Origin: an uncultured Paracoccaceae bacterium
GTDB lineage: Bacteria > Pseudomonadota > Alphaproteobacteria > Rhodobacterales > Rhodobacteraceae
Length of the DNA: 64,000 nt
Direction of reading: 5' to 3'
Assembly (NCBI GenBank): GCA_947488175.1
Contig: CANKYO010000001.1
Span: 496,001 to 560,000 of the forward strand
The position numbers and the translations under genes are program-made. Positions within the stretch are counted from its first letter, which is position 1; every line of letters starts with the position of its first letter. This document shows, one piece after another, positions 9,156 through 18,697 of the stretch. The notes below the pieces were generated by a model. The model ran no database searches and was not told the DNA's origin. It was given only the letters and a program-made list of their open reading frames with translations.

Positions 9156-10187
9156 ATGAATACAGGCGGCATTCGTAACATGGAAGAATTCGCGGCGGTC
9201 AGCGGGATATCTCGCCCAACCGTTTCAAAATACTTTCATGATCCTGAAAGCGTGCGCGCCTCAACCCGCGCGAGGATCGAAGAGGCGCTGGCCAAGTATG
9301 ACTATCGCCCGAATATATATGCCATCAATCAGAACCGGCAACTGACCAAGAATATCGGCATTGTGGTCCCCTACCTAGCCGATCCCTTCTTTGCAGAGAT
9401 CGTGCGGCGGATCGAACGCCGCTGCATTGACGCAGGATACTCTCCGACGCTTTTCAGTTCACATGGCGAACAGGCGCTGGAAAACCAGATCCTGGATGGG
9501 CTGCGGTCACTGAAACCGGCCGGGGTGCTTTTGGCTGCGCTGGGGCGCGCGTCGGACAGGCAGGAAATCGAAAAGTTCTGCCGTGATGTGCCGACAATTC
9601 TGTTTGACAGCAACCTTGATGGCATTGGCGAAGCTTTTGTCGGATCGGACAATTTCAGCTTTGTCAGCCAAAGTGTCGATTACCTGACCCGGTCCGGTGA
9701 ACCGCCAATATTCGTAGAGATGGCGACGCCAGCCAACCCGAATGCCCGCAAGCGGCGCACGGCCTATGTGACAAAGATGGAGGGGCTGGGGCTTGAACCG
9801 CATATCGTCCAATTGCCGGGCGAAGGCTGGGCATTTGAAGAAATCGGCTATCAGGGCACAATGAAGTTGTTGAAGGACGGCAATCTGCCGACAAACACGA
9901 TCCTTTGCAGCAATGACCGTCTTGCGATTGGCGTGCTGTCGGCCTGCTACGAATCGGGCCTGAAAGTTGGACAGGATCCGTCCTGTGATCTGCGCGTGGC
10001 GGGACATGATGATCATCCTTTTGCCCGCTATACCTGCCCATCACTGACGACAGTCGCCCACGACTACGATTCGGTCTCGAACCGGTCTGTGGAGTTGCTT
10101 TTCGAGTTGATCGACAATGGTGGGCGGTTTGAACAGCGGTCAGAGGTACTCTTTGCGTCCCGCCTGATCCTGCGTGGATCGGCCTGA
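9156..10187 (+). CDS. LacI family regulator of the sorbitol/mannitol operon
   Basis: LacI-type repressor: helix-turn-helix in MEEFAAVSGISRPTVSKYFHD, hinge through YDYRPNIYA, then a periplasmic-binding-protein-like ligand domain (TKNIGIVVPYLADPFFAEIVRRIE; ILCSNDRLAIGVL; RVAGHDDHPFARY). Three in-frame ATGs exist (9123, 9156, 9180); 9156 leaves the usual few residues before the DNA-binding helix. It lies directly upstream of, and in the same direction as, the polyol importer operon, with a near-palindrome between them, so it is the probable local repressor with a polyol or its oxidation product as inducer. Confidence 0.85.
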   Translation: MNTGGIRNMEEFAAVSGISRPTVSKYFHDPESVRASTRARIEEALAKYDYRPNIYAINQNRQLTKNIGIVVPYLADPFFAEIVRRIERRCIDAGYSPTLFSSHGEQALENQILDGLRSLKPAGVLLAALGRASDRQEIEKFCRDVPTILFDSNLDGIGEAFVGSDNFSFVSQSVDYLTRSGEPPIFVEMATPANPNARKRRTAYVTKMEGLGLEPHIVQLPGEGWAFEEIGYQGTMKLLKDGNLPTNTILCSNDRLAIGVLSACYESGLKVGQDPSCDLRVAGHDDHPFARYTCPSLTTVAHDYDSVSNRSVELLFELIDNGGRFEQRSEVLFASRLILRGSA

Positions 10188-10198
10188 TTGGCAATTTC

Positions 10199-10212
10199 TT
10201 TACGCGAGTAAA
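10199..10212. promoter_or_regulatory. Candidate LacI-type operator
   Basis: TTTACGCGAGTAAA is a near-perfect inverted repeat (12 of 14 positions) with a central CG, as is usual for LacI-family sites. It ends just upstream of the -35-like element of the polyol operon. Confidence 0.5.
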
Positions 10213-10219
10213 AATTTTA

Positions 10220-10249
10220 TTGACCTCGCGTCACATTTTCGCCTAACTT
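10220..10249 (+). promoter_or_regulatory. Candidate promoter of the polyol operon
   Basis: TTGACC (10220-10225) and TAACTT (10244-10249) are separated by 18 bases and lie about 40 bases before the binding-protein start. The adjoining near-palindrome would place a bound repressor over the polymerase site. Confidence 0.45.
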
Positions 10250-10289
10250 CATTTCCAGCAATCTGTTTTGCGTAATGGGAGGAAATTCA

Positions 10290-11606
10290 ATGATTAGGAA
10301 AACGTCTTTGGGCGTTGCAAGCGTGCTTGCATTGGTGGCGGGCACGTCGGCTTCTGCAGACGCGCATAGTGCGACGCTGACGATCGCCACAGTCAACAAC
10401 GGCGACATGATCCGCATGCAGGGTTATACGGATCAGTTCACCGAACAGACGGGTATCGCCGTCGAATGGGTCACGCTGGAAGAAAACGTTCTGCGCCAGC
10501 GTGTCACAACGGACATCACCACCAAGGGTGGCCAGTTCGACATCATGACCATCGGCATGTACGAAACACCGATCTGGGGCGCGAATGACTGGTTGGTGCC
10601 ATTGGATGACCTGTCCGCTGAATATGACGTGGACGATATCCTGCCTGCCATGCGCAATGGCCTAAGCCATGACGGCACGCTTTATGCAGCACCTTTCTAC
10701 GGCGAAAGCTCTATGGTGATGTATCGCACGGACCTGATGGAAGCCGCCGGTCTGGAAATGCCAACTGACCCATCATGGCAGTTCATCCGCGAAGCGGCTG
10801 CCGCCATGGACGATCCGGCAAATGACATCAACGGTATCTGCCTGCGCGGCAAGGCCGGTTGGGGCGAAGGTGGTGCCTTCATCACGGTCACTGGTAACTC
10901 TTTCGGTGCACGCTGGTTCGACGAAGACTGGAACGCGCAGTTCGATCAGCCTGAATGGGCTGAGGCGCTGAATTTCTATGTCAACCTGATGAACGATTAC
11001 GGCCCAGAAGGTTATGCGACGAACGGGTTCAACGAAAACCTGTCGCTGTTCAACCAGGGCAAATGCGGCATGTGGATTGACGCTACGGTTGCGGCGTCCT
11101 TTGTCACCGGTGACGATTCAACTGTTGCAGACAGCGTTGGTTTTGCACTGGCGCCAAACAACGAAGGCGTTGAAAAGCGCGCGAACTGGCTCTGGGCTTG
11201 GGCGCTGGCAATCCCTGCCGGTACACAGCAGGAAGCCGAAGCCAAACAGTTCATCGAATGGGCCACATCCAAGGACTATATCGCATTGGTGGCAGCAAAC
11301 GAAGGCTGGGCCAATGTGCCCCCCGGTGCCCGGACTTCGCTGTACGAAACACCTGAATATCAGGAAGTGCCTTTCGCGCAGATGACGCTGGATTCCATCA
11401 ACGCAGCGGACCCAAACAACCCGACTGTTGACCCCGTGCCATATGTCGGCATCCAGTTTGTCGCGATCCCGGAATTTGCGGGTATGGCGACCGAAGTCAG
11501 CCAGGAATTCTCTGCCGCCTACGCCGGTCAACAGACTGTCGAAGAGGCGCTTGAGAAGGCCCAGGCCATCACCAACGAAGTCATGGAAGCTGCTGGCTAC
11601 CAATAA
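10290..11606 (+). CDS. smoE: Sorbitol/mannitol-binding protein
   Basis: Periplasmic binding protein of the family-1 (CUT1) sugar type, 438 residues. A Sec signal peptide (MIRKTSLGVASVLALVAG) ends near ASA-DAHS. The start at 10290 is set by GGGAGG just upstream; a frame from 10275 would swallow that site. Mature-part features include TDQFTEQTGIAVEWVTLEE and GESSMVMYRTDLMEAAG, typical of polyol binders. First gene of an operon in the order binding protein, two permeases, ATPase, short-chain dehydrogenase, mannitol dehydrogenase, the same order as smoEFGKS-mtlK of Rhodobacter sphaeroides, which is why I assign the symbol. Confidence 0.85.
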   Translation: MIRKTSLGVASVLALVAGTSASADAHSATLTIATVNNGDMIRMQGYTDQFTEQTGIAVEWVTLEENVLRQRVTTDITTKGGQFDIMTIGMYETPIWGANDWLVPLDDLSAEYDVDDILPAMRNGLSHDGTLYAAPFYGESSMVMYRTDLMEAAGLEMPTDPSWQFIREAAAAMDDPANDINGICLRGKAGWGEGGAFITVTGNSFGARWFDEDWNAQFDQPEWAEALNFYVNLMNDYGPEGYATNGFNENLSLFNQGKCGMWIDATVAASFVTGDDSTVADSVGFALAPNNEGVEKRANWLWAWALAIPAGTQQEAEAKQFIEWATSKDYIALVAANEGWANVPPGARTSLYETPEYQEVPFAQMTLDSINAADPNNPTVDPVPYVGIQFVAIPEFAGMATEVSQEFSAAYAGQQTVEEALEKAQAITNEVMEAAGYQ

Positions 11607-11622
11607 GCCAAGGCACCTTTCA

Positions 11623-11649
11623 CCGGAGGGCGGCAGACCCGCCCTCCGG
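11623..11649 (+). promoter_or_regulatory. Intercistronic stem-loop after smoE
   Basis: CCGGAGGGCGG (11623-11633) pairs perfectly with CCGCCCTCCGG (11639-11649) around a five-base loop. It begins 17 bases after the smoE stop and 84 bases before the next start. There is no U-tract. Probably stabilises the smoE message or limits read-through so that the binding protein is made in excess. Confidence 0.75.
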
Positions 11650-11733
11650 ATACGAGTACAAACCCTTTTCGCGCAATGTCATCTATGATGGGTCCGCAAG
11701 ACGTGCCGCCCGTCGACAGAGGAGATGCATCCA

Positions 11734-12600
11734 ATGGCTACCAAAGCGTCGCGATCCGCCGCCCGACTGATGATGGCACCCGCCGTCGTTCTGCTCCTCG
11801 GGTGGATGTTGGTTCCACTGATCATGACATTGTGGTTTTCCTTCCGGACCTATCTGCCGCTGCGCGGCGGCGACCAGGGCTGGACGGGCTTTGATAACTA
11901 CGTTCGGTTCGTTACCTCCAGCGCGTTCTGGCCTGCGGTCCAGACCACACTGATCATCGTGGTCGGCGTGTTGATCATCACCGTTGTTCTTGGTGTGTTG
12001 CTCGCCATGCTTCTGGACCAACCGATGTGGGGCCAAGGCGTTGTACGCATCCTTGTCATCGCCCCCTTCTTTGTGATGCCGACCGTCTCTGCGCTGGTCT
12101 GGAAGAACATGTTTATGGATCCGGTGAACGGGCTTTTCGCCCATCTCTGGCGCTTTTTCGGTGCCGAACCGATAAGTTGGCTATCAGATGCTGCCATGCC
12201 GTCGATCATCATGATCGTCAGCTGGCAGTGGCTGCCCTTTGCAACACTGATCCTGCTGACCGCGATCCAGTCGCTGGACAGCGAACAGCTGGAAGCTGCT
12301 GAAATGGATGGCGCGCCAAAGCTGAAGCAATTCTATTATATCATTCTGCCGCATCTGGGCCGGGCGATCACCATCGTGATCCTGATCCAGACGATCTTTC
12401 TGCTGGCCATCTTTGCTGAGATCTTCGTGACGACGGGCGGCGCCTTCGGGACCCGCACCCTGTCTTACCTGATCTTCCAACGGGTGCTGGAAAGCCAGAA
12501 TGTCGGTCTCGGCTCCGCCGGTGGTGTCTACGCCATCATCCTTGCAAACATTGTTGCGATCTTCCTGATGCGGATCGTCGGCAAGAATCTGGATAACTGA
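11734..12600 (+). CDS. smoF: Polyol ABC importer permease
   Basis: Inner-membrane permease of the CUT1 MalF class, 288 residues, about six helices, EAA loop in LEAAEMDGAPKLKQFYYIILPHLG. Start at 11734 (MATKASRSAA) is preceded by GAGGAG at the right spacing; the ATG nine bases upstream sits too close to that site. Ends three bases before the next permease gene. Works with the MalG-like partner and the ATPase to import hexitols. Confidence 0.88.
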   Translation: MATKASRSAARLMMAPAVVLLLGWMLVPLIMTLWFSFRTYLPLRGGDQGWTGFDNYVRFVTSSAFWPAVQTTLIIVVGVLIITVVLGVLLAMLLDQPMWGQGVVRILVIAPFFVMPTVSALVWKNMFMDPVNGLFAHLWRFFGAEPISWLSDAAMPSIIMIVSWQWLPFATLILLTAIQSLDSEQLEAAEMDGAPKLKQFYYIILPHLGRAITIVILIQTIFLLAIFAEIFVTTGGAFGTRTLSYLIFQRVLESQNVGLGSAGGVYAIILANIVAIFLMRIVGKNLDN

Positions 12601-12602
12601 TC

Positions 12603-13433
12603 ATGGCACGTGCTGTCACACCCCGCCGTAAGCTGATCAATACAGGCGCCGCCTGGGCCGTTGGTTTGCTGATCTTCTTCCCGATCCTCTGGACAATCCT
12701 GACCAGCTTCAAATCCGAAGCACAGGCCATCGCAAGCCCGCCGATTTTGTTCAACTTCGACTGGACGCTGGAAAACTACGGCGTGGTGATGGAGCGGTCC
12801 AACTATGCGCGGTTCCTGTGGAACTCGATCATCATTGCGGGTGGGTCTACCATCCTTGGTCTGATCGTCGCAGTGCCTGCCGCCTGGTCCATGGCCTTTG
12901 TGCCATCGCGGCGGACAAAGGACATTCTGCTTTGGATGCTGTCGACCAAGATGCTGCCAGCCGTCGGTGTGCTGTACCCGATCTACCTGCTGTTCATCCA
13001 GATGGGTCTGCTTGATAGCCGCGCGGGTCTGGTCATTGTGATGATGCTGATCAATCTGCCGATCATTATCTGGATGCTTTACACTTATTTCCGCGAAATT
13101 CCGGTTGAAATCCTTGAGGCCGCGCGGATGGACGGCGCCACGCTGAGAGAAGAGGTGCTATACATCCTCACCCCCATGGCGATCCCTGGCATCGCGTCGA
13201 CCATGCTGTTGAACTTCATCCTCGCCTGGAACGAGGCCTTCTGGACGCTGAATCTGACGGCCGTTGATGCGGCACCGCTGACGGCGTTCATCGCCAGCTA
13301 TTCGAGCCCCGAGGGTCTGTTCTTTGCAAAACTCAGTGCTGCCTCGACCATGGCGATTGCGCCAATCCTCATCCTTGGCTGGTTCAGCCAGAAACAACTC
13401 GTCCGCGGCCTAACCTTTGGCGCGGTGAAATAA
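12603..13433 (+). CDS. smoG: Polyol ABC importer permease, second subunit
   Basis: 276-residue permease of the CUT1 MalG class. EAA loop in LEAARMDGATLREEVLYILTPMAIPG; N-terminal cytoplasmic arm then a first helix around WAVGLLIFFPILWTILTSF, the usual MalG start. The C-terminus ends in KQLVRGLTFGAVK, a pattern shared by this family's last helix and tail. Two-base gap from the previous gene and twelve from the ATPase gene show a single transcription unit. Confidence 0.88.
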   Translation: MARAVTPRRKLINTGAAWAVGLLIFFPILWTILTSFKSEAQAIASPPILFNFDWTLENYGVVMERSNYARFLWNSIIIAGGSTILGLIVAVPAAWSMAFVPSRRTKDILLWMLSTKMLPAVGVLYPIYLLFIQMGLLDSRAGLVIVMMLINLPIIIWMLYTYFREIPVEILEAARMDGATLREEVLYILTPMAIPGIASTMLLNFILAWNEAFWTLNLTAVDAAPLTAFIASYSSPEGLFFAKLSAASTMAIAPILILGWFSQKQLVRGLTFGAVK

Positions 13434-13445
13434 GGAACCTGACTG

Positions 13446-14450
13446 ATGGGACAAATCCAACTGAAACAGGTCACCAAAAGCTTTGGCGACGTACAGGTCA
13501 TCCCGCCGCTGGACCTGACCATTGAAGACGGCGAATTCACCGTCTTTGTCGGTCCATCCGGCTGCGGTAAATCCACGCTGCTGCGGTTGATTGCCGGGCT
13601 TGAGGATATCACAACCGGCCATATCGAAATCGACGGCACGGACGCGACCGCCCTTGTCCCGGCCAAGCGCGGTCTGGCCATGGTGTTCCAATCCTATGCG
13701 CTTTATCCGCATATGACGGTGCGCAAAAACATCGCCTTCCCGCTGCGGATGGCGAAGATGGATCAGGCGGAAATCGACAAGCGCGTCGAAGGTGCGGCCT
13801 CGGTCCTGAACCTCACCGACTATCTGGACCGGCGGCCGGGGCAGTTGTCTGGCGGACAGCGGCAGCGGGTCGCAATCGGCCGTGCGATTGTACGTGAGCC
13901 ATCAGCGTTCCTATTTGACGAACCGCTGTCCAACCTGGATGCGGCCCTGCGTGTCGGCATGCGCATGGAGATCAGCGAACTCCACAAGAAACTTGATACC
14001 ACCATGATCTACGTCACACATGACCAGGTGGAGGCGATGACGATGGCCGACAAGATCGTCGTCCTGCAGGCCGGTGTGATCGAACAGGTTGGCAGCCCCT
14101 TGGAACTGTATCGCAACCCGCGCAATATCTTTGTCGCCGGGTTCATCGGCTCGCCCAGAATGAACTTTATCGAAGGGCCAGAGGCGGCCAGTCACAATGC
14201 ACATACGATTGGCATCCGCCCCGAGCATATTGAAGTGTCGACGACCGCAGGCCATTGGGAAGGCACCGTTGGCGTGGCAGAGCGTCTTGGATCCGATACA
14301 TTTATCCACATCCACGGCGTTCCTGGCTGTGACCCCATGACTGTGCGGGCCGGGGGTGATGTTGCCGTAAAACACGGCGACACCGTTTATCTGACACCCG
14401 ACGCGACCCAAATTCATAAATTTGATGCAGAGGGATTGCGCATCGCATGA
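13446..14450 (+). CDS. smoK: Polyol ABC importer ATPase
   Basis: MalK/UgpC-type ATPase, 334 residues: Walker [11 protein letters not shown]-loop FQSYALYPH, signature [15 protein letters not shown], Walker [13 protein letters not shown]-loop YVTHDQVEA, then the C-terminal OB-fold regulatory domain ([11 protein letters not shown]). Energises sorbitol/mannitol uptake through the two upstream permeases. The last codons overlap the start of the dehydrogenase gene by four bases, so uptake and first oxidation are translationally coupled. Confidence 0.9.
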   Translation: MGQIQLKQVTKSFGDVQVIPPLDLTIEDGEFTVFVGPSGCGKSTLLRLIAGLEDITTGHIEIDGTDATALVPAKRGLAMVFQSYALYPHMTVRKNIAFPLRMAKMDQAEIDKRVEGAASVLNLTDYLDRRPGQLSGGQRQRVAIGRAIVREPSAFLFDEPLSNLDAALRVGMRMEISELHKKLDTTMIYVTHDQVEAMTMADKIVVLQAGVIEQVGSPLELYRNPRNIFVAGFIGSPRMNFIEGPEAASHNAHTIGIRPEHIEVSTTAGHWEGTVGVAERLGSDTFIHIHGVPGCDPMTVRAGGDVAVKHGDTVYLTPDATQIHKFDAEGLRIA

Positions 14451-15211
14451 AACGCCTTGACGGAAAGGTGGCGCTTGTGACCGGCGGTGCGCGCGGTATC
14501 GGCCGTGCGGTTTGCGAGGCTTACGCGAACGCGGGCGCAAAGGTCGCTGTGGCCGATCTGCTGCAAGATGACGCGAATGCGACCGCAACAGCCATCGGTG
14601 GCATGTCTGTCGCAATGGATGTCACCGATCTGTCGTCCATTTCCGCTGGCGTTGCGAGCGTGACAGAAACATGGGGCGGGATCGACATCCTTGTGAACAA
14701 CGCGGGCATCTTCAACATGGCGTCCATCGACAGGATTACGCCTGAGGACTTTCGCCGCCAGTATGATGTGAATGTGGCTGGCACCATCTTTGCGATACAG
14801 GCGGTCGTGCCAAGCATGAAGAAACGCGGCGGCGGCGCAATCATCAACTTTGCCAGCCAGGCCGGGCGACGCGGAGAGCCGAACATCACTGTCTACTGTT
14901 CGACCAAGGCTGCGGTCATCTCAGTCACGCAAAGCCTCGCGCTGGAACTGGCAGGTGCCAATATCCGGGTCAACGCCATCGCGCCCGGCGTGATCGACAC
15001 GCCCATGTGGGACATTGTTGATGCACAATTCGCCGAATATGAAAATAAGCCACAAGGCCAGAAAAAGCGCGAGGTCGGCAAAGCCGTTCCGCTTGGCCGC
15101 ATGGGCGATCCGCGCGATGTGGCAGATCCCTGCGTATTTCTAGCCTCGGACGAGGCGCGCTATATCACTGCCCAGACGCTCAACGTCGATGGCGGCAATT
15201 GGATGAGCTGA
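14447..15211 (+). CDS. smoS: Sorbitol dehydrogenase, short-chain type
   Basis: 254-residue SDR enzyme. Rossmann motif TGGARGIG near the N-terminus, NNAG at about residue 83, catalytic Ser in NFASQAG and the Y-x-x-x-K pair in VYCSTKAAV, with the family C-terminus [11 protein letters not shown]. In the Rhodobacter smo operon the equivalent gene encodes an NAD-dependent D-glucitol dehydrogenase giving fructose, and the position between ATPase and mannitol dehydrogenase is the same here. Galactitol or iditol could also be substrates. Confidence 0.85.
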   Translation: MKRLDGKVALVTGGARGIGRAVCEAYANAGAKVAVADLLQDDANATATAIGGMSVAMDVTDLSSISAGVASVTETWGGIDILVNNAGIFNMASIDRITPEDFRRQYDVNVAGTIFAIQAVVPSMKKRGGGAIINFASQAGRRGEPNITVYCSTKAAVISVTQSLALELAGANIRVNAIAPGVIDTPMWDIVDAQFAEYENKPQGQKKREVGKAVPLGRMGDPRDVADPCVFLASDEARYITAQTLNVDGGNWMS

Positions 15212-15212
15212 C

Positions 15213-16679
15213 GTGAAGCTGTCGAATGCAACCCTTTCGCAACTGCCGCACCAAGTAGATAGGCCGACCTATGACCGGTCTGCGATCACACCGGGGATCG
15301 TGCATATCGGCCTTGGTAATTTCCATCGCGCCCATCAGGCATGGTACCTCCATCGCTTGATGCAGCAGGGCCACGCGCTGGATTGGGGCATCATCGGCGC
15401 AGGGGTGCGGCCCGGTGATGCGGTACAGCGCGACCGGCTGGCCGCACAGGATTACCTGACCACCTTGATAGAGCTGGACCCGAATGGCCGCTCTGCCGAA
15501 GTCACCGGCGTCATGATCGGCTTTGTCCCTGTCGAAGCAGACAACGCCGCCCTGATCGCGCAAATAGCTGATCCTGCCATTCGGATCGTGTCGCTGACCG
15601 TCACCGAAGGTGGATATTATATGGATCCCGTCACCAAGGGGTTTGATGCAGACCATGTGGACATCCAGCATGACGTCGCGAACCCTGATGCACCGCGCAC
15701 AGCCTTTGGCGCCATTGTGGCTGCGCTGAAGCACAGGCGCGCCAAAGGCATCGGCCCGTTCACCGTGCAAAGCTGCGACAATCTGCAAGGCAACGGGGTA
15801 ATCCTGCGCCAGACGGTTGTCTCGCTGGCGCGGCTGTCGGACCCCGATCTCGCCCATTGGATCGACACCCACTGCACCTTTCCCAATGCGATGGTCGATT
15901 GTATCGTCCCGGCGACCGGCCCGAAAGAACTGGAACTGGCCAGGACGTTTGGTATCGAAGACGCCAGCCCCGTGACCCATGAGAATTTCCGCCAGTGGGT
16001 GATGGAAGATGCATTCTGCGCGGGACGCCCTGATTGGGACAAGGTTGGCGCAACCTTCACATCGGATGTCCATGCATACGAGTCGATGAAAATCCGCATT
16101 CTGAATGGCGGGCATCAGTTGATCGCAAACCCGGCAGAGGTGTTGTCGATCGCGACAATCTCCGAATGCATGGAACATTCGCTGATCCGGGCCTATTTCC
16201 ACAAGGTGGTCGGGTCGGAAATTGCCCCGCATGTGGCCTCGGTCCCCGGGATGACACCAGCGGATTACGCAAAGCTGGTCGAGCGCCGTTTTTCCAACCC
16301 CGAAATCCTCGACACGGTGCGTCGCGTGGCATTCGACGGGTCGTCCCGGCACACGGGTTTCGTCATCCCCGTCATTCGCGATGCTTTGGTGGCTGATGGG
16401 CACATCGAAGGACTCGCCTTGTCGCAGGCGATCTGGGCAAGGATGTGCGAAGGAACCCGCGAAGACGGCACCATCATCACGGCTAACGATCCAACATGGG
16501 ACGATCTATGTCGTGCGGCCCGCGCGGCGCAACACAATCCGGAAATCTGGATTCAGCAGCGAAACATTTACGGCGATCTCGGCCAAAATCAGCGCTTCGC
16601 CTCAGAATTCGCAAACTGGCTCACACACATATGGGAACACGGCACACGTTCTGCACTTCGGCAATACTTAGAGCTTTAG
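15213..16679 (+). CDS. mtlK: Mannitol 2-dehydrogenase (long-chain polyol dehydrogenase)
   Basis: 488 residues, the size of the polyol-specific long-chain dehydrogenases. N-terminal nucleotide-binding part (GIVHIGLGNFHRAHQAWYLHRLM) and C-terminal domain with the catalytic signature K-x4-N-x2-H in MKIRILNGGHQLIA. Oxidises D-mannitol (and often D-arabitol or sorbitol) to the ketose with NAD. Starts with GTG one base after the sorbitol dehydrogenase stop; last gene of the operon. Downstream there is no clear terminator before the convergent lipoprotein gene. Confidence 0.9.
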   Translation: MKLSNATLSQLPHQVDRPTYDRSAITPGIVHIGLGNFHRAHQAWYLHRLMQQGHALDWGIIGAGVRPGDAVQRDRLAAQDYLTTLIELDPNGRSAEVTGVMIGFVPVEADNAALIAQIADPAIRIVSLTVTEGGYYMDPVTKGFDADHVDIQHDVANPDAPRTAFGAIVAALKHRRAKGIGPFTVQSCDNLQGNGVILRQTVVSLARLSDPDLAHWIDTHCTFPNAMVDCIVPATGPKELELARTFGIEDASPVTHENFRQWVMEDAFCAGRPDWDKVGATFTSDVHAYESMKIRILNGGHQLIANPAEVLSIATISECMEHSLIRAYFHKVVGSEIAPHVASVPGMTPADYAKLVERRFSNPEILDTVRRVAFDGSSRHTGFVIPVIRDALVADGHIEGLALSQAIWARMCEGTREDGTIITANDPTWDDLCRAARAAQHNPEIWIQQRNIYGDLGQNQRFASEFANWLTHIWEHGTRSALRQYLEL

Positions 16680-16903
16680 GCGCATCCAACATCAGGACTC
16701 ACACCAACCGATTTTGCGTGGTTCACCGACAACCAGCGCTGATGATCTGAAAGTCGCGAGCGCGCCGAGATGCTCTAAGCTCGCTGCGTCGCAATAAAGC
16801 AATATCGAGTCGCTCTTACCGGTAGGTTGGAAACCGTGTCGCAGAGATGTGGACAGTCGACTTTCGTGATTAGTAGTTGGTCATTCTTCGTTCTGGCACG
16901 CAT

Positions 16904-17515
16904 TCAGGCCCGCGCCCCGATCCACCGCACGGCGTCGGGTAGCAGTGTGTCCAGGATCTGCTGAAATGCCTGCACGACCGGGACTGCCAGATCGTTACTG
17001 GGCAATGCAGAGCCTTCGAAACGGCGTGTTCCAATCACACGTTGGTCCCTATCGCGCAAAACGGTGATGTTCATTTGGACTACTGCTTTGAAGCTGCCAT
17101 CTGGAAGCGCGTCCACGCCAAACTGGTCGATCCGGGTCAGAACAACGAAATCAGGGACGGGGCCTGCCGCTTGTGGCCCGACGAAGCCGAACTGTCCGCT
17201 GAAGGACAGTGACCTTATCAGCAATGACTGGACCAGCAGCGGAACCTCATCGGCCCAGCGGGCATCGGGCAGGTAGGCCACTGAGATTGGCGTTGGTTTG
17301 ATCAGTATCCGGTCGGTTGCGATTGTCGCCGGGGCGGTGGGTACGAGAACCAGCAAGCTTCGGGTGCCACGCCGTCCGCCTTCAAGTTCGACAGGGTTCA
17401 AATCAAAAGTATCCCGTGGTTGGGCGGCCTGATTGAGTGTGTTAAGCGCCGTGCAACCGGGCAATGAAACAGCACCTAATACAAAGGATCGGCGCGTCAG
17501 GAGCAATTTGTTCAT
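16904..17515 (-). CDS. PqiC/YmbA-like ABC-associated lipoprotein
   Basis: 203-residue lipoprotein. A Tat-like MNKLLLTRRSFVLGAVSL leads to a lipobox with Cys in LPGC. The rest fits the ABC-type transport auxiliary (PqiC/DUF330) family: short strands, a VAYLPDARWADEVPLLVQSLLIRSL segment and a later FEGSALPSNDLAVPVVQAFQQILD. Such lipoproteins sit in the periplasm or under the outer membrane and work with MCE proteins in lipid transfer. It is the last gene of the mla-like operon, three bases after the MCE gene. Confidence 0.8.
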   Translation of the reverse strand: MNKLLLTRRSFVLGAVSLPGCTALNTLNQAAQPRDTFDLNPVELEGGRRGTRSLLVLVPTAPATIATDRILIKPTPISVAYLPDARWADEVPLLVQSLLIRSLSFSGQFGFVGPQAAGPVPDFVVLTRIDQFGVDALPDGSFKAVVQMNITVLRDRDQRVIGTRRFEGSALPSNDLAVPVVQAFQQILDTLLPDAVRWIGARA

Positions 17516-17518
17516 TAT

Positions 17519-18697
17519 CTATCTCCGATAGTCGGGAACGCGGTCATCCAGCAGAAAGCGGGCCGGATCACGATTTATGCGGCGTACCAGATCGCTGATA
17601 TTCTGGACCAGCGCGCGCGCTTCACCACCAAGCCGGCCAAAATCGCGCAGCCCCGGGCTTGCCGCAGCGATCCCTGCCCTTGCTTCACTCACCACGGCGC
17701 GCAGATCTGCGACAATGCCAGGTATCTCGGGTGTAATCGTAGCGAGTGAATCGTTGAACGCCGTGATCGCCTCTCGCGCATCAGACAAAGCGGGACCAAG
17801 ATCGGTCTCCATCAGACCATCGGCCCGCAGAAACGCCTGATCGGCGCTGGTAAGTGTCTGATCAAGCGTGTCCGATAACGGCGACAGGTCATCCTTGATC
17901 AACACGTCCATGGCTGAAAACGCCGCCTCTGCATTGGCGATTGCTGGCGCCAAGGCATCAAGTTTTTCACTTGCAAGATCAAATGTTTCCGTGATCGTGG
18001 CCAATGTGTCGTCGGCCTGTTCGAGCGTGGATTGCGCCGTACCACCAATTTCATCAAGCTTATCGGTAAAGACTCTGATCTGCGACGTTGCTTCTTCTAT
18101 CGTCCGCGAGACTTCCGAGAAGTCTTGGAGGGCGGCGTCCAGGTTGGCTGTGGCTGCATCGACGTTTTGAAGAATATTTTGTACATATTCCTGATTTTCC
18201 GGTCCTGTGATGGCCTGTAACTGTTCCATCAACAAAGCCGCATCCTCGAGAATATCGGGTGCGCTACTGACCAGTGATTGGAACGAAGACCGCCGTGACG
18301 CAATGATTGGCGGCCCCTCGGCCGATGCAGTCAAAAGCGCAGCACCGGGTGCGCCGCCTGATAAGGCGATGTAGGCGACGCCGGTTACACCAGACGATTC
18401 AAGCTGTGCCATCGTGTCGACGGCCACGGGCGTATCGGCGTCGATTTCGATGCCGACATACACGAGACTGGGGTCGTTTTCCCAGATACGAATGCCCACG
18501 ACCCGTCCAACGCCAACGCCGTTGAAGAGAACGTCGGCAGATTGATCGAGCCCGGCAACATTCTCGAAAAGGACCCCATATTGTGTAAGTTGACGATCAA
18601 TCTGGACACTGGCCAGCCAAATGAAAAAGCCCAGGCCGCCAAGGATCCCCAGCAGCGTGAAAAGCCCGATCAGGACAAAATGTGCCCGCGTTTCCAT
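17519..18697 (-). CDS. MCE/MlaD-type lipid-transfer protein
   Basis: 392 residues: an N-terminal membrane anchor (VLIGLFTLLGILGGLGFFIWLAS), one MCE domain (about residues 38-115, with YGVLFENVAGLDQSADVLFNGVGVG), and a long helical, coiled-coil-like tail rich in A, D, E and L (about 150-380). This longer tail fits PqiB/LetB-style needle or Mce-type tubes better than the short E. coli MlaD. The ATG shares bases with the stop of the ATPase gene. It should form the periplasmic conduit for phospholipid transport between the membranes. Confidence 0.82.
   Translation of the reverse strand: METRAHFVLIGLFTLLGILGGLGFFIWLASVQIDRQLTQYGVLFENVAGLDQSADVLFNGVGVGRVVGIRIWENDPSLVYVGIEIDADTPVAVDTMAQLESSGVTGVAYIALSGGAPGAALLTASAEGPPIIASRRSSFQSLVSSAPDILEDAALLMEQLQAITGPENQEYVQNILQNVDAATANLDAALQDFSEVSRTIEEATSQIRVFTDKLDEIGGTAQSTLEQADDTLATITETFDLASEKLDALAPAIANAEAAFSAMDVLIKDDLSPLSDTLDQTLTSADQAFLRADGLMETDLGPALSDAREAITAFNDSLATITPEIPGIVADLRAVVSEARAGIAAASPGLRDFGRLGGEARALVQNISDLVRRINRDPARFLLDDRVPDYRR

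Noticed and set aside
15180..16403. 407-residue open frame on the minus strand
   Set aside because: Antisense to mannitol dehydrogenase, no domain and no ribosome binding site.
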